Shown: positions 49,689-58,863 of the stretch, in pieces | Position numbering within the stretch: position 1 is the first letter of the stretch | How the letters are laid out: each line of letters begins with the position of its first letter | Source: Hominenteromicrobium mulieris | GTDB lineage: Bacteria; Bacillota; Clostridia; Oscillospirales; Acutalibacteraceae | Reading direction: 5' to 3' (one strand) | Length of the DNA stretch: 64,000 bases | Assembly: GCF_020687165.1 (NCBI RefSeq) | Contig: NZ_JAJEQC010000004.1 | The notes under the pieces: model-generated | The model's database searches: none | Seen by the model: the letters and a program-made list of their open reading frames with translations, nothing else | What the model was told of the DNA's origin: nothing | Translations under genes and position numbers: made by a program

Positions 49689-51597
49689 TGGTCCCAGACT
49701 CTCCATGAAAGAAAGCATGAAGCAGCTCGATAAGAAGACCTTATTCCGCCTGCTTTCCTATATGAAACCGTACAGGCTGCACCTTGTGTTCGTGTTCATC
49801 TGCATTGCGGTGAGCGCTTTCGCAAGCGTCATGTCCTCCCTGTTTTTAAAATCCCTCATTGATGATTACATCTCCCCACTCCTGCTCGAATCCAATCCGA
49901 ACTTCAGCGGCCTTCTGTATGCGCTGCTCCAAATGGCAGTCATTTACGTCATCGGCGCGTTCTCTACGCTGTTCTACAACCGCACCATGGCAGTTGTTTC
50001 ACAGGGCACGTTAAAGAAAATTCGTGACGAGATGTTCGAGCACATGCAGACGCTGCCCATCAAGTTCTTTGATACGCACACCCACGGCGACATCATGAGC
50101 TTCTACACAAACGATACGGACACCCTGCGCCAGATGATTTCCCAAAGCATTCCGCAGACGCTTTCCTCCATCTTCACGGTCGTTTCCGTGTTCTGTTCTA
50201 TGCTGACGCTCAGCATTTGGCTCACCCTGTTCCTGATCGCGTTCCTCTTTGTCATGTTCAAAATCGTCGGCAAGGTCACCGCAAAAAGCGGCAGCTATTT
50301 TGTTCGCCAGCAGCAATCCCTCGGCAATGTGAACGGCTACATCGAAGAAATGATCAACGGCCAGAAGGTTATCAAGGTCTTCTGCCACGAAGACAAAACA
50401 AAGGTCGAGTTCGACAAACGAAACGACGACCTCTTCACAAACGCTTCCGAAGCCAATAAGTTCGCAAACATCCTCGGCCCCATCATGAACGCACTCGGCT
50501 ATTTCCTTTACGTGCTCATCGCCGTGCTTGGCGGCGGTCTCGCACTTGCAGGCGTACCGAACCTGACACTCACCGGCATGGGTGTCATGACGCTCGGCGG
50601 CATCGCATCATTCTTACAGCTCTCCCGCAGCTTCGTTATGCCGATCAGCCAGGTCACGCAGCAGATCTCGTCCATCATCATGGCTATGGCAGGCGCTTCC
50701 CGCATCTTCTCTCTGCTCGATGCCGAGAGCGAAAAGGACGAGGGCTACGTCACGCTCGTCAACGCCGAAAAGAAAAACGGCGTGCTCACCGAAACCGACA
50801 AGCACACCGGCCTTTGGGCATGGAAGCACCCGCATAAGGACGGCACGGTCACCTATACGGAGCTCACCGGTCACGTAGAGCTTGAGGACGTCGATTTTGG
50901 TTATACCCCGGAGAAGACCGTCCTGCATGACATCACGCTTTACGCAGAGCCCGGCCAGAAGGTCGCGTTCGTCGGCGCAACGGGCGCAGGCAAAACGACC
51001 ATCACAAACCTCATCAACCGCTTCTATGACATTTCTGACGGCAAAATCCGTTATGACGGCATCAACATCACGAAGATCAAGAAGCCGGATCTCCGCCGTT
51101 CCCTCGGCGTGGTTTTGCAGGACGTCAACCTGTTCACCGGCACCGTTATGGAGAATATTCGCTACGGTAAGCTCGATGCCACGGACGAAGAGTGCATCGC
51201 CGCCGCAAAGCTCGCAAACGCCGACGGCTTCATTCGTATGCTGCCGCAGGGCTATGACACCGTTCTTTCCGGCGACGGCAGCGGCCTCTCACAGGGCCAG
51301 CGCCAGCTCATTTCCATCGCCCGCGCCGCCGTTGCAGACCCGCCCGTCATGATTCTCGACGAAGCGACGTCCTCCATCGATACCCGCACGGAAGCCATCG
51401 TGCAGTCCGGCATGGACGCCTTGATGAAAGGCCGCACCGTGTTTGTCATCGCGCACCGCCTATCGACGGTCCAGAACTCCGACGTCATCATGGTGCTCGA
51501 CCACGGCCACATCATCGAACGTGGCAGCCACCGCGACCTCATCGCCCAAAAGGGTACATATTACCGCCTCTATACCGGCGCTTTTGAACTCGAATAG
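49672..51597 (+). CDS. ABC exporter half-transporter B (catalytic ATP site)
   Basis: The 641-residue partner has six helices and a fully canonical nucleotide-binding domain: GATGAGKTT P-loop, Walker B VMILDEATSSID with catalytic Glu, and H-loop IAHRLST. Its signature reads GLSQGQRQL instead of LSGGQ. A non-canonical signature here with the degenerate Walker B in the partner fits one consensus and one degenerate composite site. AAAGGAG precedes ATG 49672, inside the end of the first gene. A terminator follows. Confidence 0.93.
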   Translation: MPPRPNGPRLSMKESMKQLDKKTLFRLLSYMKPYRLHLVFVFICIAVSAFASVMSSLFLKSLIDDYISPLLLESNPNFSGLLYALLQMAVIYVIGAFSTLFYNRTMAVVSQGTLKKIRDEMFEHMQTLPIKFFDTHTHGDIMSFYTNDTDTLRQMISQSIPQTLSSIFTVVSVFCSMLTLSIWLTLFLIAFLFVMFKIVGKVTAKSGSYFVRQQQSLGNVNGYIEEMINGQKVIKVFCHEDKTKVEFDKRNDDLFTNASEANKFANILGPIMNALGYFLYVLIAVLGGGLALAGVPNLTLTGMGVMTLGGIASFLQLSRSFVMPISQVTQQISSIIMAMAGASRIFSLLDAESEKDEGYVTLVNAEKKNGVLTETDKHTGLWAWKHPHKDGTVTYTELTGHVELEDVDFGYTPEKTVLHDITLYAEPGQKVAFVGATGAGKTTITNLINRFYDISDGKIRYDGINITKIKKPDLRRSLGVVLQDVNLFTGTVMENIRYGKLDATDEECIAAAKLANADGFIRMLPQGYDTVLSGDGSGLSQGQRQLISIARAAVADPPVMILDEATSSIDTRTEAIVQSGMDALMKGRTVFVIAHRLSTVQNSDVIMVLDHGHIIERGSHRDLIAQKGTYYRLYTGAFELE

Positions 51598-51628
51598 GAC
51601 GAATTTAACTTCATAACCTCCAATTTGC

Positions 51629-51672
51629 AAAAGCTCCGGCTGCCGAATGTACCGTTCGCAGCCGGAGCTTTT
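51629..51672. terminator. Terminator between the ABC exporter and the MerR gene
   Basis: AAAAGCTCCGGCTGC pairs perfectly with GCAGCCGGAGCTTTT (15 base pairs). It serves two converging genes. Confidence 0.9.
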
Positions 51673-51676
51673 CCGT

Positions 51677-52429
51677 TTATAAGATTTCAATATACGTTTT
51701 GTAAAAGTCATACGTTTTCCCGTTTTCCTGCGCGCACGTTAAAAAGCGGCTGATAACATACCCTGTTTTATATATCCTTTGAATTTCCGCAAGATGTATC
51801 TCTAAATCATTCGGATATCCGTCCGCAATTTCCTCTTTCATCAAACAAACGACATACTTGCCACCATTGTTTTTCCAAAGTGTATTTTTGTAATTCTCAA
51901 CTTCTTTACGGCTGCACGTAACACTCAGGCCTCTCTGTTCCTGTTCCATACAAGAAGAATGTTGAACTCTCGAATAAACGTATGGGTTTTGAATATATCT
52001 TTTCAGTTTCTCGATTTCTATCAATTCAAAAGGTACAATACAGTCCGCATCGACTTTTTCTTCCGTATATGGACGCTCTTGCAGTTTGCAGATCATCTCT
52101 AAAGCTTCAATATGAAACTGAAGCTTTTTCATTCTCTGTTCTAAAGCCAATTGCTGCTGCCGGATTGTTTTTGCTTGTTGCACACACAAATCCTGATGTG
52201 CCTGCAAATCCATTTTCTCCATGTCCCGAATTTTTTTAAGCGGGATACCAAGGTTTTTATAAAAAAGAATATCCGAAATCGTCATCAAATCCGACACTGT
52301 GTATATACGATATCCATTCTCCGGGTTCTTTTTGGCAGCCAGCACCCCCATCTCTTCCCAATAGCGCAGCGTTGAAGCTGGAACATTAAAGAACTTTGAT
52401 ATTTCATTGATTTGAAATCCGTCTTTCAC
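51677..52429 (-). CDS. MerR family transcriptional regulator
   Basis: The 250-residue protein starts with the MerR winged helix (INEISKFFNVPASTLRYWEEMGVL, NGYRIYTVSDL). A dimerising coiled coil with many Gln and Lys follows, and then a C-terminal domain of about 130 residues that probably binds effector. The gene is divergent from the MATE gene, 100 bases apart, and the MATE promoter has the stretched 19-base spacer that MerR proteins untwist. It is therefore the likely activator of the pump. Confidence 0.9.
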   Translation of the reverse strand: MKDGFQINEISKFFNVPASTLRYWEEMGVLAAKKNPENGYRIYTVSDLMTISDILFYKNLGIPLKKIRDMEKMDLQAHQDLCVQQAKTIRQQQLALEQRMKKLQFHIEALEMICKLQERPYTEEKVDADCIVPFELIEIEKLKRYIQNPYVYSRVQHSSCMEQEQRGLSVTCSRKEVENYKNTLWKNNGGKYVVCLMKEEIADGYPNDLEIHLAEIQRIYKTGYVISRFLTCAQENGKTYDFYKTYIEIL

Positions 52430-52477
52430 CTAAAAATCCTCCGGAACACAGTTTCAATAATTATAACAAACAAATCC

Positions 52478-52508
52478 TTGACATTCAAGTATCTTTAAGC
52501 TTTATACT
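52478..52508 (+). promoter_or_regulatory. MerR-type promoter of the MATE gene
   Basis: TTGACA (52478-52483) and TATACT (52503-52508) are separated by 19 bases; short dyad elements such as AAGTATCTT and AAGCTT lie in the spacer. Confidence 0.7.
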
Positions 52509-52529
52509 GTAAAGCATGGAGGTACCAAT

Positions 52530-53861
52530 ATGAATAGTTCATCTGTCTTTTTTGCTAAAAACGATATTCGTTTCCGTAAAATTCTGCTGTTTGTTCTTCC
52601 AACCTATTTGACAACGCTATTCAATACGCTGTATACGATTGTAGATGGTATGTTCGTTTCCAAATATGTCGGAACAAACGCATTGGCAGCCATTAACATT
52701 GTATATCCCATTGTAAACGTCCTTACCGGTATTGCATTAATGTTTGCCACCGGCGGAAGCAGCTTAGCTGCCATTTCTGCGGGCGCTAAAAACAACGAGC
52801 AAGCAAATCAAGAATTCACACTCAGCATTATTTTCTCTCTTGCTATCGGAACCACAGTTTCACTTGCTATTGCTTTTAATTTATCTCGGGTTCTGACTTT
52901 TCTCGGTGCCACCCCGCTGATTTTGGACGATTGCAAAACATATGCATTGATCTGGCTCATTGGCGTTCCTGCGGTCATCGGCAAAGAACTGCTCACCTAC
53001 TTTATCCGCATGTCGGGTTCGCCCGGGTACAGCTTTTTTCTTTCAATATCCGGCGGCATATCCAATATTCTGTTAGATTATATTTTTGTCGCACAAATGA
53101 AAATGGGAGTTTTGGGTGCCGGATTAGCAACTTTATTCGGACTTTTCTTATCTGTTATCTTCGGCATACTTTATTTTCCGTGCCGTAACACAAGCCTGAT
53201 ACCAACTTTCAAACATTTGAAATTCAAAACAGGGTTTCGGTGTGCTGTTAACGGGTTTTCAGAATTTATTGACCAAATCGCCATCGCTATCACCACTGTT
53301 ATTTTTAATCGAGCCGCGCTTTCTTTTGCGGGTGAAGACGGAATTGCTTCTGTATCTATAATTATGTACCTGCAATTTCTGTTCATCGGCATTTATTTTG
53401 GTTACGCTTCCGGGGTATCGCCGCTTTTGAGTTATGCATACGGAAATAAGTCCGATCACATATGCAAAAAGCTGGAAAACTATGCCCGCTGTTTCTTTAT
53501 TGTTGCACCTCTAATTCTATATATTGTCGCTTATTGCACATCTCCTCTGACTGTTTCCTGCTTTACTGAGCCGGAAACAACGGTTTTTTCACTCGCATTA
53601 AACGGAATGCGACTTTACGGAATTGGTTATCTTTTTTCCGGTTTCAACATCTACGCCACAATTCGGTTAACTTCTTATGGAAAAGGTCATTATTCTGCCA
53701 TTATTACACTGCTGAGATCATTCATATTGCTTCTCCTTTTTCTGTATTTTCTTCCGAATTATCTGCAACTCAACGGTGTATGGCTCGCCATGCCGGCGGC
53801 AGAATTTCTAACTCTATTCGTTACACTGTATATAAACCATAAATTCAAGCATATTCTTTGA
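52530..53861 (+). CDS. MATE family efflux transporter
   Basis: The 443-residue protein has about twelve helices in two similar halves, with the MATE opening ILLFVLPTYLTTLFNTLYTIVDGMFVSKYVG and the half-repeat GFSEFIDQIAIAITTVIFNRA. Such pumps expel cationic drugs or metabolites using Na+ or H+. GGAGGTACC precedes the ATG. It is divergent from a MerR gene and has a MerR-type promoter, so drug-induced expression is likely. Its codon use is AT-richer than the flanking genes. Confidence 0.92.
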   Translation: MNSSSVFFAKNDIRFRKILLFVLPTYLTTLFNTLYTIVDGMFVSKYVGTNALAAINIVYPIVNVLTGIALMFATGGSSLAAISAGAKNNEQANQEFTLSIIFSLAIGTTVSLAIAFNLSRVLTFLGATPLILDDCKTYALIWLIGVPAVIGKELLTYFIRMSGSPGYSFFLSISGGISNILLDYIFVAQMKMGVLGAGLATLFGLFLSVIFGILYFPCRNTSLIPTFKHLKFKTGFRCAVNGFSEFIDQIAIAITTVIFNRAALSFAGEDGIASVSIIMYLQFLFIGIYFGYASGVSPLLSYAYGNKSDHICKKLENYARCFFIVAPLILYIVAYCTSPLTVSCFTEPETTVFSLALNGMRLYGIGYLFSGFNIYATIRLTSYGKGHYSAIITLLRSFILLLLFLYFLPNYLQLNGVWLAMPAAEFLTLFVTLYINHKFKHIL

Positions 53862-53883
53862 TAAGAACTCAAAATAAAAGGAC

Positions 53884-53913
53884 GAGCCTCGTTCACTTTT
53901 CGGAACAAGGCTC
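53884..53913. terminator. Terminator between the MATE gene and purD
   Basis: GAGCCTCGTTC pairs with GAACAAGGCTC with one mismatch, followed by ATTCTTTT on the plus strand. Confidence 0.8.
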
Positions 53914-53937
53914 ATTCTTTTATACTCGTATATTCGG

Positions 53938-55203
53938 TTATTTCGTTTTGCCGATGTCATGACGGTAATGCGCACCGTCAAAATGGATTTTCTCCACAGC
54001 TGCATACGCCCTTTCGAGCGCTTCGTCCAGCGTTTTAGCCGTCGCGGTCACGCCAAGCACGCGGCCGCCGTTCGTCAGCAGCTTACCGTTTTCAAGCTTC
54101 GTGCCGGCATGGTACACCGTTACGCCTTCCGCCTGACCGTTTTCGTCAAGACCGGTAATTTCCAGTCCCTTCGGGTAAGACTGCGGGTAGCCGCCGCTCG
54201 CCATCACGACGCACGCGCACGCTTCCGGAATCCATTCAATCTCAAGCTCGTCGAGCTTCTCGTCGATGACCGCGTTGATGACGTCCACAAAATCGGTCTT
54301 GAGGCGTGGCAGCACGACCTGCGTCTCCGGGTCGCCGAAGCGCGCGTTGTACTCAATGACCTTCGGGCCGTCCGGGGTCAGCATCAGACCGAAGTACAAA
54401 CAGCCCTTAAACGGTCTGCCCTCTGCCTGCATCGCTTTGACGGTCGGCAGGAAGATGGTTTTCATACACTCGTCCGCAATTTCGTTCGTGTAATACGGGT
54501 TCGGGCTGATGGTACCCATGCCGCCGGTGTTCAGGCCCTTGTCGCCGTCCAGTGCACGCTTATGGTCTTTAGAGGACACCATCGGGCGCAGTGTCTTGCC
54601 GTCCGTAAATGCCAGCACGGAAACCTCCGGGCCGGTCAGGAATTCCTCCACAACAACATTGTTGCCGGAAGCGCCGAACACCTTGTCTTCCATAATGGTG
54701 TGCACGGCATCCTTCGCCTCGTCAAAGTTTTGCGCGATGATAACGCCCTTGCCGAGTGCCAAGCCGTCTGCCTTAATGACAACCGGGAACTTGCCGCGCT
54801 TTTCCACGTACTCTACGACCTCTTTCGGGTCGGAGAACACCGCGTAATCCGCCGTCGGAATACCGTATTTCTTCATCAGATTTTTTGAGAACACCTTGCT
54901 GCTCTCGATGATGGCCGCATTCGCGCGCGGACCAAATGCACGGATACCCTCTTTTTCGAGCGCATCTACCATACCGGCCGCAAGCGGGTCATCCGGCGCA
55001 ACAAACACAAGGTCAACTGCGTTTTTCTTCGCGAAATCCACAACGCCGTCAATGTCCATCGCGTTAATGGCCACGCACTCGGCGTCTGCCGCAATGCCGC
55101 CGTTGCCCGATGCGCACCACAGCTTTTCCGTTTTAGGGCTCTCTTTCAGCTTGCGGATGATCGCATGCTCACGTCCGCCGCTGCCGATAACCAGAATATT
55201 CAT
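53938..55203 (-). CDS. purD: Phosphoribosylamine--glycine ligase
   Basis: The 421-residue enzyme starts MNILVIGSGGREHAI and has the ATP-grasp features KADGLALGKGVI and VVEEFLTGPEVSVLAFTDG, plus NARFGDPETQ near the active site. It joins glycine to phosphoribosylamine in purine synthesis. It is the last gene of the purine operon and lies 24 bases after the AICAR transformylase gene. Length and motifs are normal. Confidence 0.97.
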   Translation of the reverse strand: MNILVIGSGGREHAIIRKLKESPKTEKLWCASGNGGIAADAECVAINAMDIDGVVDFAKKNAVDLVFVAPDDPLAAGMVDALEKEGIRAFGPRANAAIIESSKVFSKNLMKKYGIPTADYAVFSDPKEVVEYVEKRGKFPVVIKADGLALGKGVIIAQNFDEAKDAVHTIMEDKVFGASGNNVVVEEFLTGPEVSVLAFTDGKTLRPMVSSKDHKRALDGDKGLNTGGMGTISPNPYYTNEIADECMKTIFLPTVKAMQAEGRPFKGCLYFGLMLTPDGPKVIEYNARFGDPETQVVLPRLKTDFVDVINAVIDEKLDELEIEWIPEACACVVMASGGYPQSYPKGLEITGLDENGQAEGVTVYHAGTKLENGKLLTNGGRVLGVTATAKTLDEALERAYAAVEKIHFDGAHYRHDIGKTK

Positions 55204-55227
55204 AATAAAAGCACCTCGCCTTTCGGA

Positions 55228-56403
55228 TCAATGGTGGAACAGACGGATGCCCGTGAATGCCATGGCGATGCCATACTTGTTGCACGTATCGATGACGTTG
55301 TCGTCGCGGATAGAGCCGCCCGGCTGCGCAATAAATTCTACACCGCTCTTGTGCGCGCGCTCAATGTTGTCGCCGAACGGGAAGAACGCGTCGCTGCCCA
55401 CGGAAACGCCCTTAAACGTCGCAAGCCAAGCCGCTTTCTCCTCGCGGGTGAACACCTCCGGCTTCTCCGTGAAAAACTGCTGCCAAACACCGTCGCGCAG
55501 CACGTCGTCATGCTCCTCACTGATGTACACGTCAATGGTGTTGTCGCGGTCAGGACGGCGGATGCCCTCCTTAAACGGCAGATTCAGCACCTTCTCGTGC
55601 TGACGCAGATACCAGATGTCCGCCTTGTTGCCCGCAAGACGCGTGCAGTGGATGCGGCTCTGCTGGCCGGCGCCAATGCCGATGGCCTGACCGTCCTTCG
55701 CATAGCAAACGGAGTTCGACTGCGTATATTTCAGCGTGATGAGGGAGAGCACTAAGTCAAGCTTTGCGTCCTCCGGAATTTCTTTGTTTTCCGTCACAAG
55801 ATTTGTCAGCATGTCCGCGTCGATTTTCAGCTCGTTTCTGCCCTGCTCAAACGTGATGCCGAAAACATCCTTGTGCTCAATCGGCTCCGGCTTGTAATCC
55901 GGGTCAATCTCGACGACATTGTACGTGCCCTTACGCTTTGTCTTTAAAATTGCAAGCGCTTCGTCCGTGTAGCCCGGTGCAATGATGCCGTCGGAAACTT
56001 CACGTGCCAACAGCGTTGCGGTTTCCTTATCGCATACGTCGGAAAGCGCTGCCCAGTCGCCGTAGGAGGACATTCTGTCCGCGCCGCGGGCTCTTGCATA
56101 TGCCGTCGCGATGGGAGAAAGCTCCAGATCGTCCACAAAATAAATCTTTTTCAGCGTGTCGCTCATCGGCTTTGCCACAGCTGCGCCCGCCGGGCTCACG
56201 TGCTTAAAAGAGGCCGCCGCCGGCATGCCGGTTGCCGCTTTCAGCTCTTTTACAAGCTGCCAGGAGTTGAACGCATCCAAAAGATTGATATAGCCCGGTC
56301 TGCCGTTCAAAACGCGAATCGGCAGGTCGCGACCGTCGTTCGTAAAAATTTTCGCCGGCTTCTGGTTCGGGTTGCAGCCGTATTTCAGTTCCAGTTCTTT
56401 CAT
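55228..56403 (-). CDS. AICAR formyltransferase (transformylase domain only, no IMP cyclohydrolase domain)
   Basis: The 391-residue protein corresponds to the transformylase half of PurH: KYGCNPNQKPA, AASFKHVSPAGAAV with the catalytic Lys-His, SNSVCYAKDGQAIGIGAGQQSR and the GSIRDDNVI tail. The N-terminal cyclohydrolase (MGS-like) domain of normal PurH is missing. The next gene upstream encodes a PurO-type IMP cyclohydrolase, which supplies the final step. It transfers formyl from 10-formyl-THF to AICAR. Confidence 0.93.
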   Translation of the reverse strand: MKELELKYGCNPNQKPAKIFTNDGRDLPIRVLNGRPGYINLLDAFNSWQLVKELKAATGMPAAASFKHVSPAGAAVAKPMSDTLKKIYFVDDLELSPIATAYARARGADRMSSYGDWAALSDVCDKETATLLAREVSDGIIAPGYTDEALAILKTKRKGTYNVVEIDPDYKPEPIEHKDVFGITFEQGRNELKIDADMLTNLVTENKEIPEDAKLDLVLSLITLKYTQSNSVCYAKDGQAIGIGAGQQSRIHCTRLAGNKADIWYLRQHEKVLNLPFKEGIRRPDRDNTIDVYISEEHDDVLRDGVWQQFFTEKPEVFTREEKAAWLATFKGVSVGSDAFFPFGDNIERAHKSGVEFIAQPGGSIRDDNVIDTCNKYGIAMAFTGIRLFHH

Positions 56404-56421
56404 AGTTTCCCCTCCGAAAAA

Positions 56422-57135
56422 TCACTTATTCTTGTTGACGATGCGGGTCTCAATCTTGCCCGTCTTCAAATTGATGAAGCGCGTGAACAAGGAGACCTTG
56501 TTGTCTTCGTTCAGGTTCGTCCACAGGTCATTCGTAAACGTGTCGATGTCGCCCTCAATCTTCACCGGCTTCGGCTCGCCCTCAAAGGACGGGATACGCG
56601 GTGCGCCGTCACACTTATACGTGTGGATGAAGTGGCCGAGTCCGTCCACCGGCGTATAGTCGAAGAAAAAGCTCTGCGGCGCGTCCGGGTTGCCCTCGCA
56701 GCTCTTCAAAATGGAAAGCTTATAGGTAAAGTCGCCGTCCTTCAGCTTTACAAGGCCGGAAATTCTCGGCGTAAAGTTCGGGGCGTCCGGCTCAAACTTG
56801 CGGGTCTTCAACGCTTTTTTGAAGCTCTTGCCCGCCTTGAGGTATGTAAACACGGTATCCGTCTGGTCTCCGTTCGTCACAATGGTCTTGTTAGCCAAAA
56901 CGCGCACCGGCGCATAAATGACAAGGGACGGGTCAGAAAGCTTTGCGGGGTCAAACGCTTCCGTGCGGATGCCGTCGCCCTGCTCCACAAACACGCGGTT
57001 GCGGGAGTTCACGCTGCGGCCCATAATGAAATACGCGATGACCGCATGCACGCCGTCCGCGCTTTTGCCGATGACGATGCCGCGGCCCGGGTATGCGTTG
57101 CCTGCAAGTTCCTTTTTAATATCCAGAATTTCCAT
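56422..57135 (-). CDS. purO: IMP cyclohydrolase, PurO (archaeal-type)
   Basis: The 237-residue protein contains AYPGRGIVIGKSADGVHAVIAYFIMGRSVNSRNRVF, YAPVRVLANKTIVTNGDQTDTV and FFFDYTPVDGLGHFIHTY, the pattern of the PurO/IMP cyclohydrolase-like family first known from archaea. It closes the ring of FAICAR to give IMP. It sits directly before the lone transformylase gene, so together they replace bifunctional PurH. Some Clostridia share this arrangement. Confidence 0.92.
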   Translation of the reverse strand: MEILDIKKELAGNAYPGRGIVIGKSADGVHAVIAYFIMGRSVNSRNRVFVEQGDGIRTEAFDPAKLSDPSLVIYAPVRVLANKTIVTNGDQTDTVFTYLKAGKSFKKALKTRKFEPDAPNFTPRISGLVKLKDGDFTYKLSILKSCEGNPDAPQSFFFDYTPVDGLGHFIHTYKCDGAPRIPSFEGEPKPVKIEGDIDTFTNDLWTNLNEDNKVSLFTRFINLKTGKIETRIVNKNK

Positions 57136-57167
57136 GTATCCGTTTCCTTTCTATGTAAAGGGATGAA

Positions 57168-57794
57168 TTATTCTTTAATCGTAACGATAGAGCCGTTCAC
57201 GGAAAGCTTACCCGCGCAGAACAAAGACACTGCCTGCGGCAGAATCTTCCACTCCGCCTGCTCCATAATGCGGCGCTGCAGCGTCTCGGGTGTGTCGCCC
57301 TGCTCCACCGGCACCGCTTTCTGTAAGATGATCGGGCCGCCGTCGCACACCTCGTTTACAAAGTGTACCGTCGCGCCGGAGACCTTCACGCCGCGTGCCA
57401 AAGCCGCCTCGTGCACGTGCAGACCGTAATAGCCCTTGCCGCAGAATGACGGAATGAGCGCCGGGTGCACGTTGATGATCTTATTTTCAAACGCCTTCGT
57501 GAACTTCTCGTTCGTAATGGTCATAAAGCCCGCCAGAACAATTAAGTCCGTGTGCTTTTCTTTCAGTAAGTTTTCGAGCGCTTCGCTGTACGCGTCCACG
57601 TTTTCATAGTCGCTGCGCGCCAGCACAACGCCCTCAATGCCCGCGTTTTTCGCGCGCTCCAAGGCATAAACGCCCGGCTTGCTCGCCACAACCACGGAAA
57701 TTTTGCCGTTTTCGATTTTACCGGCTTTCTCCGCGTCGATCAGCGCCTGCAAATTCGTTCCGCCGCCGGAAACGAGGACTGCGATGTTCAGCAC
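57168..57794 (-). CDS. purN: Phosphoribosylglycinamide formyltransferase
   Basis: The 208-residue enzyme starts MLNIAVLVSGGGTNLQALIDA. It has the folate/GAR site AGFMTI with NVHPALIPSF (His general base) and VHFVNEVCDGGPII. It formylates GAR with 10-formyl-THF. Its start overlaps the purM stop by seven bases, so translation is coupled. Length is standard. Confidence 0.96.
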   Translation of the reverse strand: MLNIAVLVSGGGTNLQALIDAEKAGKIENGKISVVVASKPGVYALERAKNAGIEGVVLARSDYENVDAYSEALENLLKEKHTDLIVLAGFMTITNEKFTKAFENKIINVHPALIPSFCGKGYYGLHVHEAALARGVKVSGATVHFVNEVCDGGPIILQKAVPVEQGDTPETLQRRIMEQAEWKILPQAVSLFCAGKLSVNGSIVTIKE

Positions 57795-58822
57795 AGGATG
57801 ACCCCCTCGTCGCCCTCAACCACTTCACCGATGACAAACGCCTTTTCGCCCGCATCATTCAGCGCCTTAATGGCCGCGTCCGCCGTCTCCTTGGAGACCG
57901 CCATGCACATGCCGACACCCATGTTGAACGTGTTGAACATGTCGCGCTCCGGAATGTTGCCCGTCTTCGCGATGAGGTCGAAGATCGGCAGCACCGGCAC
58001 TGCGGAACGGTCCACCTTAGCGGTGAGGCCCTTCTTCATCATACGCGGAATGTTCTCGTAGAAGCCGCCTCCCGTAATGTGGGAGATTGCCTTCACGTCT
58101 GCCGCTTCAATGGCCGCCAGCGCAGGCTTTACATACAGGCGCGTCGGGGTCAGAAGTGCCTCGCCCAACGTGCAGCCGAGTTCTTCGTAATACGTTTCAA
58201 GCTTTTCTTTATTCAGACCGAACACCTTTCTCACCAGAGAGAAGCCGTTCGAATGTACGCCGGAGGATGCCACGCCAACAAGCACGTCGCCCGCCTGCAT
58301 CTTGGAGCCGTCAATGATCTTATCCTTATCTACAATGCCCACCGTAAAGCCCGCGAGGTCATAGTCGTCCTCCGGCATCACACCCGGGTGCTCTGCGGTC
58401 TCGCCGCCGATGAGCGCGCAGCCGGACTGCACGCAGCCCTCCGCAACGCCCTTTACGATCTCTGCAATCTTCTCCGGCACGTTCTTGCCGCAGGCGATGT
58501 AATCGAGGAAAAAGAGCGGTTTTGCGCCGCAGCATACGACGTCGTTCACGCACATGGCAACGCAGTCAATGCCGATGGTGTCATGCTTATCGAGCAGCAT
58601 GGCCGCCACGAGCTTCGTGCCCACGCCGTCTGTGCCGGAAACAAGCACAGGTTCTTTCATACCGGTCATGTCCGGCTGGAAAAGACCGCCGAAACCGCCG
58701 ATGCCGGAAACCACGCCCGGAATGCTTGTACGCTTTACGTGCTCTTTCATCAGCTCTACGGACTTGTAGCCTGCGGTAACGTCAACGCCCGCTGCCTTGT
58801 AGCTATCGCTGTAACTTTTCAT
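57788..58822 (-). CDS. purM: Phosphoribosylformylglycinamidine cyclo-ligase
   Basis: The 344-residue enzyme has the PurM motifs SYKAAGVDV, VSGTDGVGTKL, MCVNDVVCCGAKPLFFLDY, ALIGGETAEHPG and HITGGGFYENIPRM. It closes the imidazole ring to make AIR with ATP. It sits between the M29 aminopeptidase gene and purN in the operon. Length and signatures are standard. Confidence 0.97.
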   Translation of the reverse strand: MKSYSDSYKAAGVDVTAGYKSVELMKEHVKRTSIPGVVSGIGGFGGLFQPDMTGMKEPVLVSGTDGVGTKLVAAMLLDKHDTIGIDCVAMCVNDVVCCGAKPLFFLDYIACGKNVPEKIAEIVKGVAEGCVQSGCALIGGETAEHPGVMPEDDYDLAGFTVGIVDKDKIIDGSKMQAGDVLVGVASSGVHSNGFSLVRKVFGLNKEKLETYYEELGCTLGEALLTPTRLYVKPALAAIEAADVKAISHITGGGFYENIPRMMKKGLTAKVDRSAVPVLPIFDLIAKTGNIPERDMFNTFNMGVGMCMAVSKETADAAIKALNDAGEKAFVIGEVVEGDEGVILC

Positions 58823-58863
58823 TCTTTAACTTCTCTCTTTCTTTAAATTATCTATAAAATGAA

